DNA of 64,000 bases from Verrucomicrobiota bacterium (GCA_016235555.1 JACRKC010000088.1:62001-126000), one strand, 5' to 3'; positions 1-9,434 are shown, counted from the stretch's first letter. Numbers and translations: made by a program. The notes: generated from the letters alone by a model not told the origin.

Positions 1-413
1 GCGAAAAACTGATTCCAGTGGCGCCGGAGTATTTTCGCGCGGTGATGCTGTTGTGCCAGCCCAAGGTCAAGGGCCTGGAGGAGCTGCCGGCCTACACGGC
101 GTATTTCTTCACCGACGATTTCGTCATCGATCAAAAGGTGCGCGACAAGGTCATGGCCAAGGGCGAGCCGAAAGCGCGGCTGGCGGAGCTCGTCGAGTTG
201 GCGAAAAGCGCCGACTTCACGAGTGAGGCCACCATGACCGAGGCGCTGAAGAAACTCGCCGAGAGCAAAGGTCTCGGTTTCGGCGACTATCAGGCGGTCG
301 CGCGCCTCGCGGTCACGGGCACCAACGTCGGCCCGAGCATCACGGGTATCTTCCATGTGCTCGGCCGCGAACGCACGGTGCGGCGGCTGGAGACGTGTCT
401 CACCGGCTTCTGA
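1..413 (+). CDS. gltX: Glutamyl-tRNA synthetase, C-terminal part
   Basis: The reading frame is open at the window edge (first full codon at base 3), so only the last ~137 residues are visible. They resemble the alpha-helical anticodon-binding end of class I GluRS: the [19 protein letters not shown] segment, then YFFTDDF, and a closing helical part with the pattern [18 protein letters not shown] seen at the C-terminus of GltX. The enzyme charges tRNA-Glu with glutamate in the cytoplasm. The catalytic HIGH/KMSKS half lies outside the window. The frame ends about 120 bases before rpsP; no terminator was seen between them. Confidence 0.9.
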   Translation, partial: EKLIPVAPEYFRAVMLLCQPKVKGLEELPAYTAYFFTDDFVIDQKVRDKVMAKGEPKARLAELVELAKSADFTSEATMTEALKKLAESKGLGFGDYQAVARLAVTGTNVGPSITGIFHVLGRERTVRRLETCLTGF

Positions 414-459
414 TTCCAGCTTGCGATCAAGTTGAGACTGATCCCGGCGGACATGGGGC

Positions 460-488
460 TTGACAGTGCCGGTGCGAGCCGGTCTTTT
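460..488 (+). promoter_or_regulatory. Possible promoter ahead of rpsP
   Basis: A perfect TTGACA lies at 460-465, about 70 bases before the rpsP start. The hexamer 17 bases downstream (483-488, TCTTTT) is a poor -10, so only the -35 box is convincing. The position in the gltX-rpsP gap suits a ribosomal-operon promoter. This rests on motif resemblance alone. Confidence 0.3.
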
Positions 489-531
489 TCTCAGCTTTTC
501 CAAAGAAAGAATCGTTCCGAAAACTTCCGAC

Positions 532-795
532 ATGGCTCTCAAAATCCGTCTTACCAAGGTTGGTTCCGTGCATCAGCCGCTCTATCGTGTGGTTGTCGCC
601 GAAGCGCGCTCGCGCCGCGACGGCGCCCCGGTCGAGCAACTCGGCACCTATACGCCCAAGACCAAGGGCAGCCCGATCAACCTGAAGCTCGACCGCGTCG
701 ACTACTGGCTGAGCAAGGGTGCCCTGCCTACCGACACGATGAACGCCATGATCAAGAAGGCGCGCCGTTCGGCTGCCGCTGCGGCCTCTGCTTAA
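532..795 (+). CDS. rpsP: 30S ribosomal protein S16
   Basis: An 87-residue basic protein starting MALKIRLTKVGS, the conserved N-terminus of bacterial S16, followed by YRVVVAEARSRRDG and the LGTYTPKTKG segment typical of the family. S16 binds 16S rRNA and is needed for 30S assembly. The frame is open upstream to 460, but the family start fixes ATG at 532. The C-terminus is alanine-rich. It is the first gene of an rpsP-trmD-rplS group. The usual rimM gene between S16 and TrmD is absent here. Confidence 0.96.
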   Translation: MALKIRLTKVGSVHQPLYRVVVAEARSRRDGAPVEQLGTYTPKTKGSPINLKLDRVDYWLSKGALPTDTMNAMIKKARRSAAAAASA

Positions 796-823
796 GCGTC
801 CGACTGCGAGAAACTTTTCCAGC

Positions 824-858
824 AATCGCCCCGCCGTTTCCGGTCGGGCGATTTTTTT
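824..858 (+). terminator. Hairpin with T-run between rpsP and trmD
   Basis: ATCGCCCCGCC (825-835 approx.) pairs imperfectly with GGTCGGGCGAT (842-852) and is followed directly by seven T. It is placed after rpsP and before trmD, so it may attenuate transcription into trmD-rplS and lower their level relative to S16. Confidence 0.6.
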
Positions 859-876
859 GTCCGCAAACCGCGCGCC

Positions 877-1551
877 ATGCCGCTCAAAATCGATGTCCTG
901 ACGCTGTTTCCCCGGATGTTGGACGGATTTCTGGCGGAGAGCATTCTCGGCAAAGGTATCGCGGCCGGGCATCTCGCGGTCAGTGTTCACGATCTGCGCC
1001 AATGGACGACCGACAAGCATCGCACCGCCGATGACCGGCCTTTCGGGGGAGGGGCGGGCATGGTGATGAAACCCGAACCGGTCTTCGCGGCGGTCGAGCA
1101 ACTGCAAACGCCCGGTTGCCGGCGCATTTACCTCACGCCGGACGGCGTGCCGCTCTCGCCGGCGCTCGCCCACGGGCTCTCACAGCAGTCGCACCTTGTC
1201 CTGTTGAGCGGACACTACGAAGGCATCGACCAGCGCATCCGCGATCGCGTCATCGACCAGGAGGTTTCGATTGGTGATTACGTGCTGACCAACGGCACGC
1301 TGGCCGCGGCGGTTTTGATCGATGCGCTGGCTCGTTTCATCCCCGGTGTGCTCGGGGAGGAAAAGTCATTGACGCACGAATCTTTCACCAACAAGTTGCT
1401 CGACTTTCCTCAATACACGCGTCCCGCCGAATTCCGGGGCATGTCCGTTCCGGAGGTTCTCCTCTCGGGAAATCATGCCGAAATCGAGAAATGGCGGCGC
1501 GCGCGACAGGAGGAAAAAACCCGTCAGGTCCGACCCGATTTACTCAAATAA
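877..1551 (+). CDS. trmD: tRNA (guanine-37-N1)-methyltransferase
   Basis: A 224-residue SPOUT-class methyltransferase that makes m1G37 in tRNAs with G36, preventing +1 frameshifting. Family landmarks: KIDVLTLFPRML at the N-terminus, DRPFGGGAGMVMKPEP, GHYEGIDQR, the knot segment SIGDYVLTNG, the arginine in DALARFIPGVLG, and PQYTRPAEFRG with VPEVLLSGNHAEI near the end. Compared with E. coli TrmD the knot has NGT where GGE is usual. The general-base aspartate of the DSF motif is replaced by glutamate (HESF). The sequence is otherwise intact and sits in the expected operon nine bases before rplS, so it is probably functional. Confidence 0.95.
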   Translation: MPLKIDVLTLFPRMLDGFLAESILGKGIAAGHLAVSVHDLRQWTTDKHRTADDRPFGGGAGMVMKPEPVFAAVEQLQTPGCRRIYLTPDGVPLSPALAHGLSQQSHLVLLSGHYEGIDQRIRDRVIDQEVSIGDYVLTNGTLAAAVLIDALARFIPGVLGEEKSLTHESFTNKLLDFPQYTRPAEFRGMSVPEVLLSGNHAEIEKWRRARQEEKTRQVRPDLLK

Positions 1552-1560
1552 CTCATCGCC

Positions 1561-1995
1561 ATGAACCCGATCATCAAAGAAATCACCGCCGTCCAGGTGA
1601 AGAAAGACGTCACGCCCTTCAAAGTCGGCGATGGCGTGAAAGTGCACACCAAGGTGCGTGAAGGCGACAAGGAGCGCGTGCAGATCTACTCCGGCATCGT
1701 GATTTCCCGCAAAGGTTCCGGCATCCACGAGATGTTCACGGTCCGCCGCATCAGCTACGGCGAGGGTGTCGAGCGCGTGTTCCCGGTCAATTCACCGAAC
1801 ATCGAAAAGATCGAGGTCGAGCGCGTGTCGGAGCCGATGAAGGCCCGCCTCTTTTACCTCCGCCGCCGCCTCGGCAAAGCCGCCGTCGCCATCAAGGAAA
1901 AGGATCGCGCGGCCGAGATTCATGCGGAAAAGGTCGCCGCTGCGGCCACCGCGGCCACCGCGGCCGCCCCCGCCGCTGCGCCGGCCGCGAGCTGA
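1561..1995 (+). CDS. rplS: 50S ribosomal protein L19
   Basis: 144 residues. The core matches L19: DGVKVHTKVREGDKERVQ, FSGIVI-like YSGIVISRKGSG, FTVRRISYGEGVERVFPVNS and the closing RAKLYYLR-like ARLFYLRRRLGKAAV. L19 sits at the 30S-50S interface. The protein runs about 30 residues beyond the ordinary C-terminus with a low-complexity Ala/Pro tail rich in AAATAATAAAP-type sequence. It is last in the rpsP-trmD-rplS group and is followed by a strong terminator. Confidence 0.96.
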   Translation: MNPIIKEITAVQVKKDVTPFKVGDGVKVHTKVREGDKERVQIYSGIVISRKGSGIHEMFTVRRISYGEGVERVFPVNSPNIEKIEVERVSEPMKARLFYLRRRLGKAAVAIKEKDRAAEIHAEKVAAAATAATAAAPAAAPAAS

Positions 1996-2022
1996 ACCAC
2001 GCTTCGCGGATTTCTTTGCCAA

Positions 2023-2051
2023 AGCGAGCCTTGCACGGGCTCGCTTTTTTG
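2023..2051 (+). terminator. Rho-independent terminator after rplS
   Basis: AGCGAGCC (2023-2030) pairs perfectly with GGCTCGCT (2038-2045) across a 7-base loop and runs into six or more T. This is a canonical intrinsic terminator closing the ribosomal operon. Confidence 0.85.
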
Positions 2052-2169
2052 TTGGACGTTCTGCGACGGGCCCCGCCCATGACTCGCAATGACACTTTGG
2101 GCGGACGCACCGGCTGAAAATCTGCTTCCCGTTACGATACCGTTCGCTACTGCTAAACGGTTTTTCGCC

Positions 2170-4158
2170 ATGACGCTGCAAACCATCCTTCTCGCCAAAG
2201 CTGCCAACCAAGCCCGCGGGCTTGCCATCGATGCCGTCCACGCCTGCTCCTCGGGCCACCTCGGCCTCCCGCTCGGTTGCGCGGAAATCGGCGCCGTCCT
2301 CTACGGTCACGCCCTTTCGCACAATCCCGAACGCCCGCGGTGGCTGAATCGCGACCGCTTCGTGCTCTCCGGCGGCCACGGCTCGATGTTCCTCTACGGC
2401 TGGCTCCACCTGAGCGGCTACGACCTGCCGATCGAGGAGGTCAAAAAATTCCGCGTCCTCCACAGCAAGACGCCCGGGCACCCCGAGTTTCACGAGACGC
2501 CCGGCGTCGAGGCCACCACCGGCCCGCTCGGTCAGGGCATCGGCAACGCCGTCGGCTACGCCCTCGCCGGTAAGATGGCGGCGGCCCGTTTCAACACCGC
2601 CGAGCACGAAATCTTCAACTACCATGTCATCGCCCTCGCGGGCGACGGTTGCATGCAGGAAGGCGTCGCGATGGAGGCCGCCGCCTTCGCCGGCCACCAG
2701 CAGCTCGACAACCTGATCCTCATCTACGACGCCAACGACGTCACCCTCGACGCGATGGCGAACAAGACGCAGAGCGAAAACGCCTCCGCGCGCTTCAAAT
2801 CCATCGGCTGGGACGTGCAAACGATCGACGGCCACGACATGGCCGCCTTCCTGAAGGCCTTCAACAAGGCGAAGAAAACCAAGAGCGGCAAACCGCAACT
2901 CATCATCGCCAGGACGATCATCGGCAAGGGCATCGCCGAAGTGCAAGGCACCGCGAAAGGCCACGGCGAGGGTGGGGCGAAATTCTCCGAGACCGCTCGC
3001 GCTTCGCTCGGTCTCCCCGCCGACCAGCACTTCTTCGTGAGCGACGACGTGCGCGCCTATTTTGCCGGCCACAAGCAGCGGCTCATCCGCGCTTGCAACA
3101 AGTGGCACAAGACTTTCAAGGCTTGGGCGGCGGCGAATCCCGAGAAGGCCGCGCTCCTCGAGTCGCGCGACACCGCGCCGAGCGCCGCCGCGCTCCTGGA
3201 GAAAATCCCGAGCTTCCCGACCGACGCCAAGCTCGCGACGCGCGCATCCGGCCGCGACGTGCTCCAGCCGATCGCCGCCGCGCTCCCACTTGTGTTCGGC
3301 GGCAGCGCCGACCTCTACGGCTCCACGCTCAACTACATCGCCGCGGACAAGGACTTCGAGCCCGCCCACCGCGCCGGCCGCAACATCCGCTTCGGCATCC
3401 GTGAACACGGCATGGCCGCGATCGCCAACGGCGTCGCTTACGACGGCCTCTTCCGTCCGAGCATCGCGACGTTCCTCGTGTTCGCCGACTACTCGCGCCC
3501 GTCGATGCGCCTCGCCGCGCTCGCGAAGCTCCCCGTCGTTTACATCTACACGCACGATTCCGTCGGCGTCGGCGAAGACGGCCCCACGCACCAGCCGGTG
3601 GAAACCGTTTCCGGCCTCCGCGTGATCCCCGGCCTCGACGTCATCCGCCCCGCCGATCCGGAGGAGACCGCGGGTGCGTTTGCCGCCGCCTTCGCGCGCG
3701 TCGATGGCCCCACGCTCCTCGCGCTCACGCGCCAGGCGCTCCCGAATCTCAACGACATCCCCGTGCAACTCCGCCGTGAAGGCGTGCTCAAGGGCGCTTA
3801 CATCGCGGTAAAGGAAACCGCCGCGCTTGAGCGCATCCTGATCGCGACGGGCAGCGAGGTCCAATACGCCGTCGCCGCCGCGAAGCAGCTCGGCGCCGGC
3901 ACGCGCGTCGTCTCGATGCCCTGCACCTCGCGCTTCGATCGCCAGAGCGCCGAGTATCGCGAGAGCGTCCTCCCGGCGTCATGCCGCAAGCGCGTCGCGA
4001 TCGAGGCCGGCGTGACGATCCTCTGGCACAAATATGTCGGCCTCGACGGCAAGGTGGTCGGCATCGATCGCTTCGGCCTGAGCGCCCCCGCCCCCATCGC
4101 GTTCAAGGAACTCGGCCTCACCACCGAGGCCCTCGTCGCCGCCGCGCAGGCGCTCTGA
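2170..4158 (+). CDS. tkt: Transketolase
   Basis: 662 residues, the normal length for bacterial transketolase, which moves two-carbon units between sugar phosphates in the pentose phosphate pathway using thiamine diphosphate. Visible features: [10 protein letters not shown] near residue 30 (the family has SGHPG), [10 protein letters not shown], the TPP/Mg motif beginning GDG at residue 158 and ending DANDVTLD, the catalytic glutamate in [13 protein letters not shown], and [18 protein letters not shown] in the pyrimidine-binding domain. The frame stays open upstream to 2089, but the start at ATG 2170 matches the family N-terminus. It appears monocistronic. Confidence 0.95.
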   Translation: MTLQTILLAKAANQARGLAIDAVHACSSGHLGLPLGCAEIGAVLYGHALSHNPERPRWLNRDRFVLSGGHGSMFLYGWLHLSGYDLPIEEVKKFRVLHSKTPGHPEFHETPGVEATTGPLGQGIGNAVGYALAGKMAAARFNTAEHEIFNYHVIALAGDGCMQEGVAMEAAAFAGHQQLDNLILIYDANDVTLDAMANKTQSENASARFKSIGWDVQTIDGHDMAAFLKAFNKAKKTKSGKPQLIIARTIIGKGIAEVQGTAKGHGEGGAKFSETARASLGLPADQHFFVSDDVRAYFAGHKQRLIRACNKWHKTFKAWAAANPEKAALLESRDTAPSAAALLEKIPSFPTDAKLATRASGRDVLQPIAAALPLVFGGSADLYGSTLNYIAADKDFEPAHRAGRNIRFGIREHGMAAIANGVAYDGLFRPSIATFLVFADYSRPSMRLAALAKLPVVYIYTHDSVGVGEDGPTHQPVETVSGLRVIPGLDVIRPADPEETAGAFAAAFARVDGPTLLALTRQALPNLNDIPVQLRREGVLKGAYIAVKETAALERILIATGSEVQYAVAAAKQLGAGTRVVSMPCTSRFDRQSAEYRESVLPASCRKRVAIEAGVTILWHKYVGLDGKVVGIDRFGLSAPAPIAFKELGLTTEALVAAAQAL

Positions 4159-4328
4159 ACGGGTCCGCGCCGGCGGAGTTGATTCAGTGTGATGGACGTC
4201 GGCGTGAGCGCCGCGTCGCGGGAGGTCGCTGCGTTGACTGCGGCGCACCGGCGCCGCCCGGTCCCGGCGTGCAGGCCGCCGCGCGTGAGCATCGCTGGCT
4301 GCGCCCCATTAGGCGCAGGCGTGATCCG

Positions 4329-4394
4329 ATTAGCGGAAAGACTGCATCGCTAATAGGTGGTCTGGCCGCTTGCTATTCTGGTTAGCCTCCTAAC
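4329..4394 (+). promoter_or_regulatory. Two inverted repeats upstream of the MarR gene, candidate operators
   Basis: ATTAGCG (4329-4335) and CGCTAAT (4348-4354) form one inverted repeat. GTTAGCCTCCTAAC (4381-4394) forms a second, with arms GTTAG/CTAAC. Both contain TTAG half-sites and lie within 95 bases of the regulator's start codon, as expected for an autoregulated MarR-type repressor controlling the efflux operon behind it. No clear promoter hexamers were found. The rest of the 4159-4420 gap shows nothing else. Confidence 0.4.
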
Positions 4395-4420
4395 TATCCG
4401 CCGCCTTACTTTTTTCGACC

Positions 4421-4978
4421 ATGCCGCTGTTGATGATCAAAGACCTCCCTCGCTACGAGTGCCTGCTCGAGGCGGCGAAGGAATTTCCCGACCTCGATCC
4501 TTCGGCGACGGAGGTTTTTCTCCACCTGCTGCGCACCGGGGACGAAGCGTTTCGGGTCGTCGAGGCGCATCTCGCGTCGCACGACATCACGCAGGGTGGC
4601 TTCGGCGTTCTCATGGCGTTGTGGGGCAATTGCCGGCGCGGTGGCGGTGCGGCGCTCAGCCCGGCCGAGCTGGCCGGCCGCACGGGCGTGACCCGGGCGA
4701 CGATGACGGGGCTGGTTGACACCCTGGAGCGGGCCGGGCTGGTCCTGCGAGCGCCCGATCCGCACGACCGGCGGATGATGACGGTCAGCATCACACCGCG
4801 GGGCGAAAAACGCCTCCGGAACATCCTCCCCGATCATTTCCGCCAGATGGCCTGGCTGATGGCGCCACTCTCGGAGAACGAGCGCCGGACGCTCGTGCGC
4901 CTCTTCAGCAAACTGCTCCGCCGCACCGCGGAGGACGGCGGCCGGTCCGCGTCAGAAGCGGTGGCCGCCGCCCGTTGA
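4421..4978 (+). CDS. MarR-family transcriptional regulator
   Basis: 185 residues with the MarR winged-helix fold: a helix-rich dimerisation N-terminus, the recognition helix in LAGRTGVTRATMTGLVDTLERAGLV (centred near residue 95), and the wing signature PDPHDRRMMTVSITPRGEKRL. Such proteins are usually repressors released by small lipophilic ligands. It is 65 bases ahead of a membrane-fusion protein, RND pump and outer-membrane factor on the same strand, so it very probably controls that efflux operon. Inverted repeats just upstream could be its operators. The ligand is unknown. Confidence 0.9.
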   Translation: MPLLMIKDLPRYECLLEAAKEFPDLDPSATEVFLHLLRTGDEAFRVVEAHLASHDITQGGFGVLMALWGNCRRGGGAALSPAELAGRTGVTRATMTGLVDTLERAGLVLRAPDPHDRRMMTVSITPRGEKRLRNILPDHFRQMAWLMAPLSENERRTLVRLFSKLLRRTAEDGGRSASEAVAAAR

Positions 4979-5043
4979 CCGGTCGTCTTCCATTTTCCGC
5001 CGCTTCAACCGTCGTTCCCATCCACCCTCCATCCACTGCCGTT

Positions 5044-6186
5044 ATGCTCCGAAAAATTGCCCTCTTTGTGGCCGGTATCGCCGGCTGCGCGCTGCTCATC
5101 GTGGGACCGCTCTATTTGGCGAAGACCTCCCAGTTCAAGGCCATGGGTGCCGCCGGTGCCGCCATGGTGATGCCGCCGACCACGGTCACCGCCGCCGGGG
5201 CGGTGAAGCAGACCTGGCCCAACACGCTTTCGGCCACCGGGTCGATCGCGCCCGTGCAAGGTGTGACCGTCGCGGCCGAGCTCCCGGGCAAGGTCGCGAA
5301 GATCGCGTTCGAACCCGGCGCCACCGTCGCCGCGGGCGACCTCCTCGTGCAACTCGACACTTCCACCGAGGAGGCGCAGCTCCGCGCCGCCGAGGCCGCG
5401 GCCGTGCTCGCGAACCTCAACCTCAACCGGGCCCGCGAACTCCGCCAGAACGGCACCAACTCTCCCGCCGATCTCGACGCCGCCGATGCCCAGGCCAAGG
5501 CCGCGGTCGCGCAGGCCGACAACATCCGCGCGGTCATCGCCAAGAAAACCATCCGCGCGCCCTTCGCCGGCCGGCTCGGCCTGCGGCTCGTCAACCTCGG
5601 CCAGATCCTCCGCGACGGCGAGGCCATCGCGACACTCCAGACCCTCGATCCCGTGTTCGTGAATTTCTCCCTCCCGCAGCAGCGGCTCGCGCAGCTCGCC
5701 CGCGGCACCAGAGTGCGCGTCACCACCGACGCCGCACCGGGCGAGACGTTCGACGGCGAGATCAACGCCATCAATCCCGAGGTGGACATGGCCACGCGCA
5801 ACCTGCGCGTGCAGGCCACCGCGCCCAACAAGGGGGAGAAGCTCCGCGCCGGCATGTTCGCCAACGTCGAGGTGGTCCTCCCGACCGAGACCCCCGTGCT
5901 CGCGATCCCGGTCACGGCCGTGCTCTACGCGCCGTATGGCGATTCCGTTTTCATCATCGACGAGAAGAAGGACGAAAAGAGCGGCAAGACCCAGCAGGTG
6001 CTCCGCCAGCAGTTCGTGCGCCTTGGCGGCGCCCGCGGCGACTTCGTCAATGTGCTCGAGGGTCTCCAGCCCGGCGAGCAAGTGGTGACCGCCGGCGTCT
6101 TCAAGCTCCGTCCCGGCATGTCCGTGACGATCGACAACAAACTCGCGCTGCCCGCGCAGCTCGCACCCAAGCCGAAGAACGCCTGA
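5044..6186 (+). CDS. RND efflux periplasmic adaptor (membrane-fusion protein)
   Basis: 380 residues from ATG 5044; an in-frame upstream ATG at 4975 adds an unlikely leader. An N-terminal anchor (LFVAGIAGCALLIVGPLYLA) is followed by the biotinyl-lipoyl half EPGATVAAGDLLVQLD, an alpha-helical hairpin with alternating Ala/Gln/Asn heptads, the second lipoyl half KKTIRAPFAGRLGLRLVNLG, a beta-barrel, and the membrane-proximal domain ending GEQVVTAGVFKLRPGMSV. It bridges inner-membrane pump and outer-membrane channel. The gene order adaptor-pump-channel is complete here. Confidence 0.93.
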   Translation: MLRKIALFVAGIAGCALLIVGPLYLAKTSQFKAMGAAGAAMVMPPTTVTAAGAVKQTWPNTLSATGSIAPVQGVTVAAELPGKVAKIAFEPGATVAAGDLLVQLDTSTEEAQLRAAEAAAVLANLNLNRARELRQNGTNSPADLDAADAQAKAAVAQADNIRAVIAKKTIRAPFAGRLGLRLVNLGQILRDGEAIATLQTLDPVFVNFSLPQQRLAQLARGTRVRVTTDAAPGETFDGEINAINPEVDMATRNLRVQATAPNKGEKLRAGMFANVEVVLPTETPVLAIPVTAVLYAPYGDSVFIIDEKKDEKSGKTQQVLRQQFVRLGGARGDFVNVLEGLQPGEQVVTAGVFKLRPGMSVTIDNKLALPAQLAPKPKNA

Positions 6187-6205
6187 GCGCCCCGGCTGGA
6201 GATGC

Positions 6206-6242
6206 GGCGCCCTCGCCGCGACTCGACGCGGGCGAGGGCGCC
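6206..6242. repeat. Intergenic palindrome between adaptor and RND pump
   Basis: GGCGCCCTCGCC (6206-6217) and GGCGAGGGCGCC (6231-6242) are perfect 12-base inverted arms around a 13-base loop, in the 79-base gap inside the efflux operon. There is no T-run, so it is not an ordinary terminator. It belongs to the set of intergenic palindromes found throughout the window. Confidence 0.7.
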
Positions 6243-6265
6243 CGCGCTCCGGCAGACCACCGGCC

Positions 6266-9200
6266 ATGAAAAACTCTTCCTTCACCGACCTCTTCATCCG
6301 CAAGCCCGTCGTCGCGATCGTGATCAACTTCCTGATCATCATCGCGGGCGTGCAGGCCTGGCGTTCGCTCTCGGTCCGGCAGTATCCCCGCAGCGAAAAC
6401 TCCTCGATCACGATCGCCACCGTGTATGTCGGCGCGAGCGCCGAACTCGTGCGCGGCTTTGTCACCACGCCGGTCGAGCGGGCCGTCGCCGCCGCCGATG
6501 GCATCGATTACATCCAGTCGAAAAGCCTCCAGGGCTATTCGAGCGTCACGGTGCGGTTGAAACTGAACTACGACACGACCAAGGCGCTGACCGACATCCA
6601 GACGCGGGTGAACCAGATCCGCAACGAGCTGCCGCCGGAGGCGGAGATCCCGGCGATCAGCCTCCAGTCGGCCGACTCGATGATGCCGGCGGCCTGGCTC
6701 AGCTTCACCGCCCCGATGCTCTCGCAGAGTGAGATCACCGATTACCTGGTCCGCGTCATCCAGCCGCGGCTCGCGGCGGTGCAGGGCATGCAACGCGCGG
6801 AGATCTTCGGCGCGCGCACGTTCGCCATGCGCGTCTGGCTCAAGCCGGACAAGATGGCCGCGCTCAACATCAGCCCGGCGCAGGTGCGCCAGGCACTCGC
6901 GGCCAACAACTACCTCGCCGCCGTCGGCACGACCAAGGGCGCGCTTGTGCAGGTCAATCTCACGGCCAACACCGACCTGCATTCCGCCGAGGAATTCAAG
7001 CGGCTCGTCATCCGCCAGCAGAACGACGCGATCGTGCGGCTCGAGGACATCGCCGACGTCGTGCTCGGGGCCGAGGATTACGACACCGAGGTGCGCCAGA
7101 GCGGGCAGACCGCCGTGTTCATGGGCCTGTTTCCGCTGCCCAACGCGAACACCATCGACGTGGTCACGCGCGCCCGGACGGAACTCGATCTCATCAAGAA
7201 GGATTTGCCGGCGGGGTTCGTCGCGAACATCGGCTACGACGCCTCCGAATACATCGGCAACGCGATCCGCGAGGTCACGCACACGCTGATCGACACGTTG
7301 CTCATCGTCGTCGTCGTGATCTTTCTTTTCCTCGGCTCGTTCCGCTCCGTGCTCGTGCCGGTCATGGCCATCCCGGTGTCGCTCATCGGCGGCATCTTTC
7401 TGATGCAGATTTTCGGCTTCACGCTGAACCTGCTCACGCTGCTGGCGATCGTGCTCTCGGTGGGCCTCGTGGTGGACGACGCCATCGTGATGGTGGAAAA
7501 CGTCGAGCGCCACCTGCGCGAGGGCCGCACGCCGCGCGAGGCCGCGCTGCTCGGCGCCCGCGAACTCGCCGGCCCCGTCATCGCGATGACGATCACGCTC
7601 GCCGCCGTCTACACGCCGATCGGTCTGCAGGGCGGTCTCACCGGCGCGTTGTTCCGTGAGTTCGCGCTCACGCTGGCGGGTGCGGTGACGATTTCCGGCA
7701 TCGTGGCGCTCACCCTTTCGCCGATGATGGCGTCGCGGTTGCTGCGCAGCGCCGATGAGGAGGAGCGGGGCTTCACCGGCTGGGTGAACCACCGTTTCGA
7801 CCGGCTGCGCGTCGCCTACGGCCGCATGCTGGACAGGACGCTGAAGGTGCGCCCGGTGGTCTACGCAGTGTGGATCATCGTGAGCCTGTGCACGATTCCG
7901 ATGTATATGTTTTCGCCGCCGGACCTGGCGCCGCCGGAGGACCAGAGCGTCATTTTCTCGGCGATTTTTGCGCCAGCCAACGCCACCGCCGATCAAAAAA
8001 GCCACTACGGCAAGGCCGTGGACGACGCGTTCCTCAGCACCGCGGAACGCGAGGCCACGTTTCAGATCCTGTTTGCGCCGGCCTTCAGCGCGATGTTCGG
8101 CACCGACGGCTTCGGCGGCATGGTCGTGAAACCGTGGGACAAGCGGAAGCGCAGCGTCTTCGAGATGGTGCCGGAGGTGCAGGGCAAGCTGTCGCGGATC
8201 ACCGGCGTCGAGACCTACGCCGCGACCCCGCCCGCCCTGCCGGGCGGCAACACGTTCCCGGTTGAGTTCATCATCGCCTCGACGGCGGAGGCGCCGCAGT
8301 TGCTCGAATTTGCAAAGCAGATCATCGCCAAGACGATGACGCCCGAGGCGCAGGGGCTGTTCTATTTCCCGCCCTTCGTGGATGTGAAGATCGACCAGCC
8401 GCAGGCCGAGGTCGTCATCGACCGCGAGAAGGTGGCCGCGCTCGGCCTCAATCTCGCGCAGGTCGGCGCGGACCTCGCGTCGGCGCTCGGCGGCAATTAC
8501 GTCAACCGCTTCAACATCGCCGGGCGCAGCTACAAGGTCATCCCGCAGATCGAACGCGGCGACCGGCTGAACCCGGAGCAGTTGCGCGACATCTACATCA
8601 CCGGCCCCAACGGCGCGCTCATCCCCGTGAGCTCGATCGCGCACCTCGAGCACAAGACGGTGCCGCGTTCGCTCAATCGTTTCCAGCAGCTCAACGCCGT
8701 CACCATCACCGGCAACACCGGCCAGCTGGACGCCGCGCTGAAGTTCCTCGAGAAATCCGCCCGCGAAATCCTGCCCGCCGGCTACACTATCGACTACACG
8801 GGCGAGTCGCGGCAGTTCAAACACGAGGGCAACAAGTTCCTGCCCGCCTTCCTGCTCGCGATCGTGCTGATCTTCCTCGCGCTCGCGGTGCAGTTCAATT
8901 CGTTCCGCGACCCCGTGGTCATCCTGCTCGGCTCGGTGCCGCTCGCGATGTTCGGCGCGCTGCTGTTCACCTTCCTCCGCATCCCCGATCCGAACACCCC
9001 GTTCTGGACCACCGGCTGGACCACGACGATGAACATCTACGCGCAGGTCGGGCTCGTGACCCTCGTCGGCCTGATCGCGAAAAACGGCATCCTCGTGGTC
9101 GAGTTCGCCAACAAACTCCAGGAGGAGGGCCGCTCGAAAATCGAAGCCGTGCATGAGGCCGCGCTCACGCGCCTGCGCCCCGTGCTCATGACCAGCGTGG

Positions 9201-9427
9201 CGACGATCGCGGGCCACTTTCCGCTGACGCTCGTCGACGGTCCCGGCGCGGCGGCCCGCAACGCCATCGGCCTGGTGCTCGTCGGCGGCATGGCGATCGG
9301 TTCGGTCTTCACGCTGTTCGTGCTGCCGGCCGTTTACGTGCTGCTGGCCAAGGATCACTCCAAGGACCGCGTGCGCGCCGCCGCGCTCGAACCGGCGGTC
9401 GCCGCTGAAGCCATCCCCGCCAAATAA
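6266..9427 (+). CDS. RND-family multidrug efflux permease
   Basis: 1053 residues, the normal length for hydrophobe/amphiphile efflux RND pumps. N-terminal FIRKPVVAIVINFLIIIAG, porter-domain motifs (DIQTRVNQIRNELPPE, AEIFGARTFAMRVWLKPDKM), proton-relay aspartates in GLVVDDAIVMVEN (about residues 404-405) and the conserved lysine in LVGLIAKNGILVVEFAN (near 938) are all present, so the pump should be active. Two repeated halves each carry a large periplasmic loop between TM1 and TM2. It forms a tripartite exporter with the flanking adaptor and TolC-like genes; the substrate cannot be told from sequence. Confidence 0.95.
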   Translation: MKNSSFTDLFIRKPVVAIVINFLIIIAGVQAWRSLSVRQYPRSENSSITIATVYVGASAELVRGFVTTPVERAVAAADGIDYIQSKSLQGYSSVTVRLKLNYDTTKALTDIQTRVNQIRNELPPEAEIPAISLQSADSMMPAAWLSFTAPMLSQSEITDYLVRVIQPRLAAVQGMQRAEIFGARTFAMRVWLKPDKMAALNISPAQVRQALAANNYLAAVGTTKGALVQVNLTANTDLHSAEEFKRLVIRQQNDAIVRLEDIADVVLGAEDYDTEVRQSGQTAVFMGLFPLPNANTIDVVTRARTELDLIKKDLPAGFVANIGYDASEYIGNAIREVTHTLIDTLLIVVVVIFLFLGSFRSVLVPVMAIPVSLIGGIFLMQIFGFTLNLLTLLAIVLSVGLVVDDAIVMVENVERHLREGRTPREAALLGARELAGPVIAMTITLAAVYTPIGLQGGLTGALFREFALTLAGAVTISGIVALTLSPMMASRLLRSADEEERGFTGWVNHRFDRLRVAYGRMLDRTLKVRPVVYAVWIIVSLCTIPMYMFSPPDLAPPEDQSVIFSAIFAPANATADQKSHYGKAVDDAFLSTAEREATFQILFAPAFSAMFGTDGFGGMVVKPWDKRKRSVFEMVPEVQGKLSRITGVETYAATPPALPGGNTFPVEFIIASTAEAPQLLEFAKQIIAKTMTPEAQGLFYFPPFVDVKIDQPQAEVVIDREKVAALGLNLAQVGADLASALGGNYVNRFNIAGRSYKVIPQIERGDRLNPEQLRDIYITGPNGALIPVSSIAHLEHKTVPRSLNRFQQLNAVTITGNTGQLDAALKFLEKSAREILPAGYTIDYTGESRQFKHEGNKFLPAFLLAIVLIFLALAVQFNSFRDPVVILLGSVPLAMFGALLFTFLRIPDPNTPFWTTGWTTTMNIYAQVGLVTLVGLIAKNGILVVEFANKLQEEGRSKIEAVHEAALTRLRPVLMTSVATIAGHFPLTLVDGPGAAARNAIGLVLVGGMAIGSVFTLFVLPAVYVLLAKDHSKDRVRAAALEPAVAAEAIPAK

Positions 9428-9434
9428 TTTCGCC

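Noticed and set aside
1792-3864. 690-codon minus-strand frame opposite rplS and tkt
   Set aside because: Overlaps two certain genes and lacks any protein family pattern.
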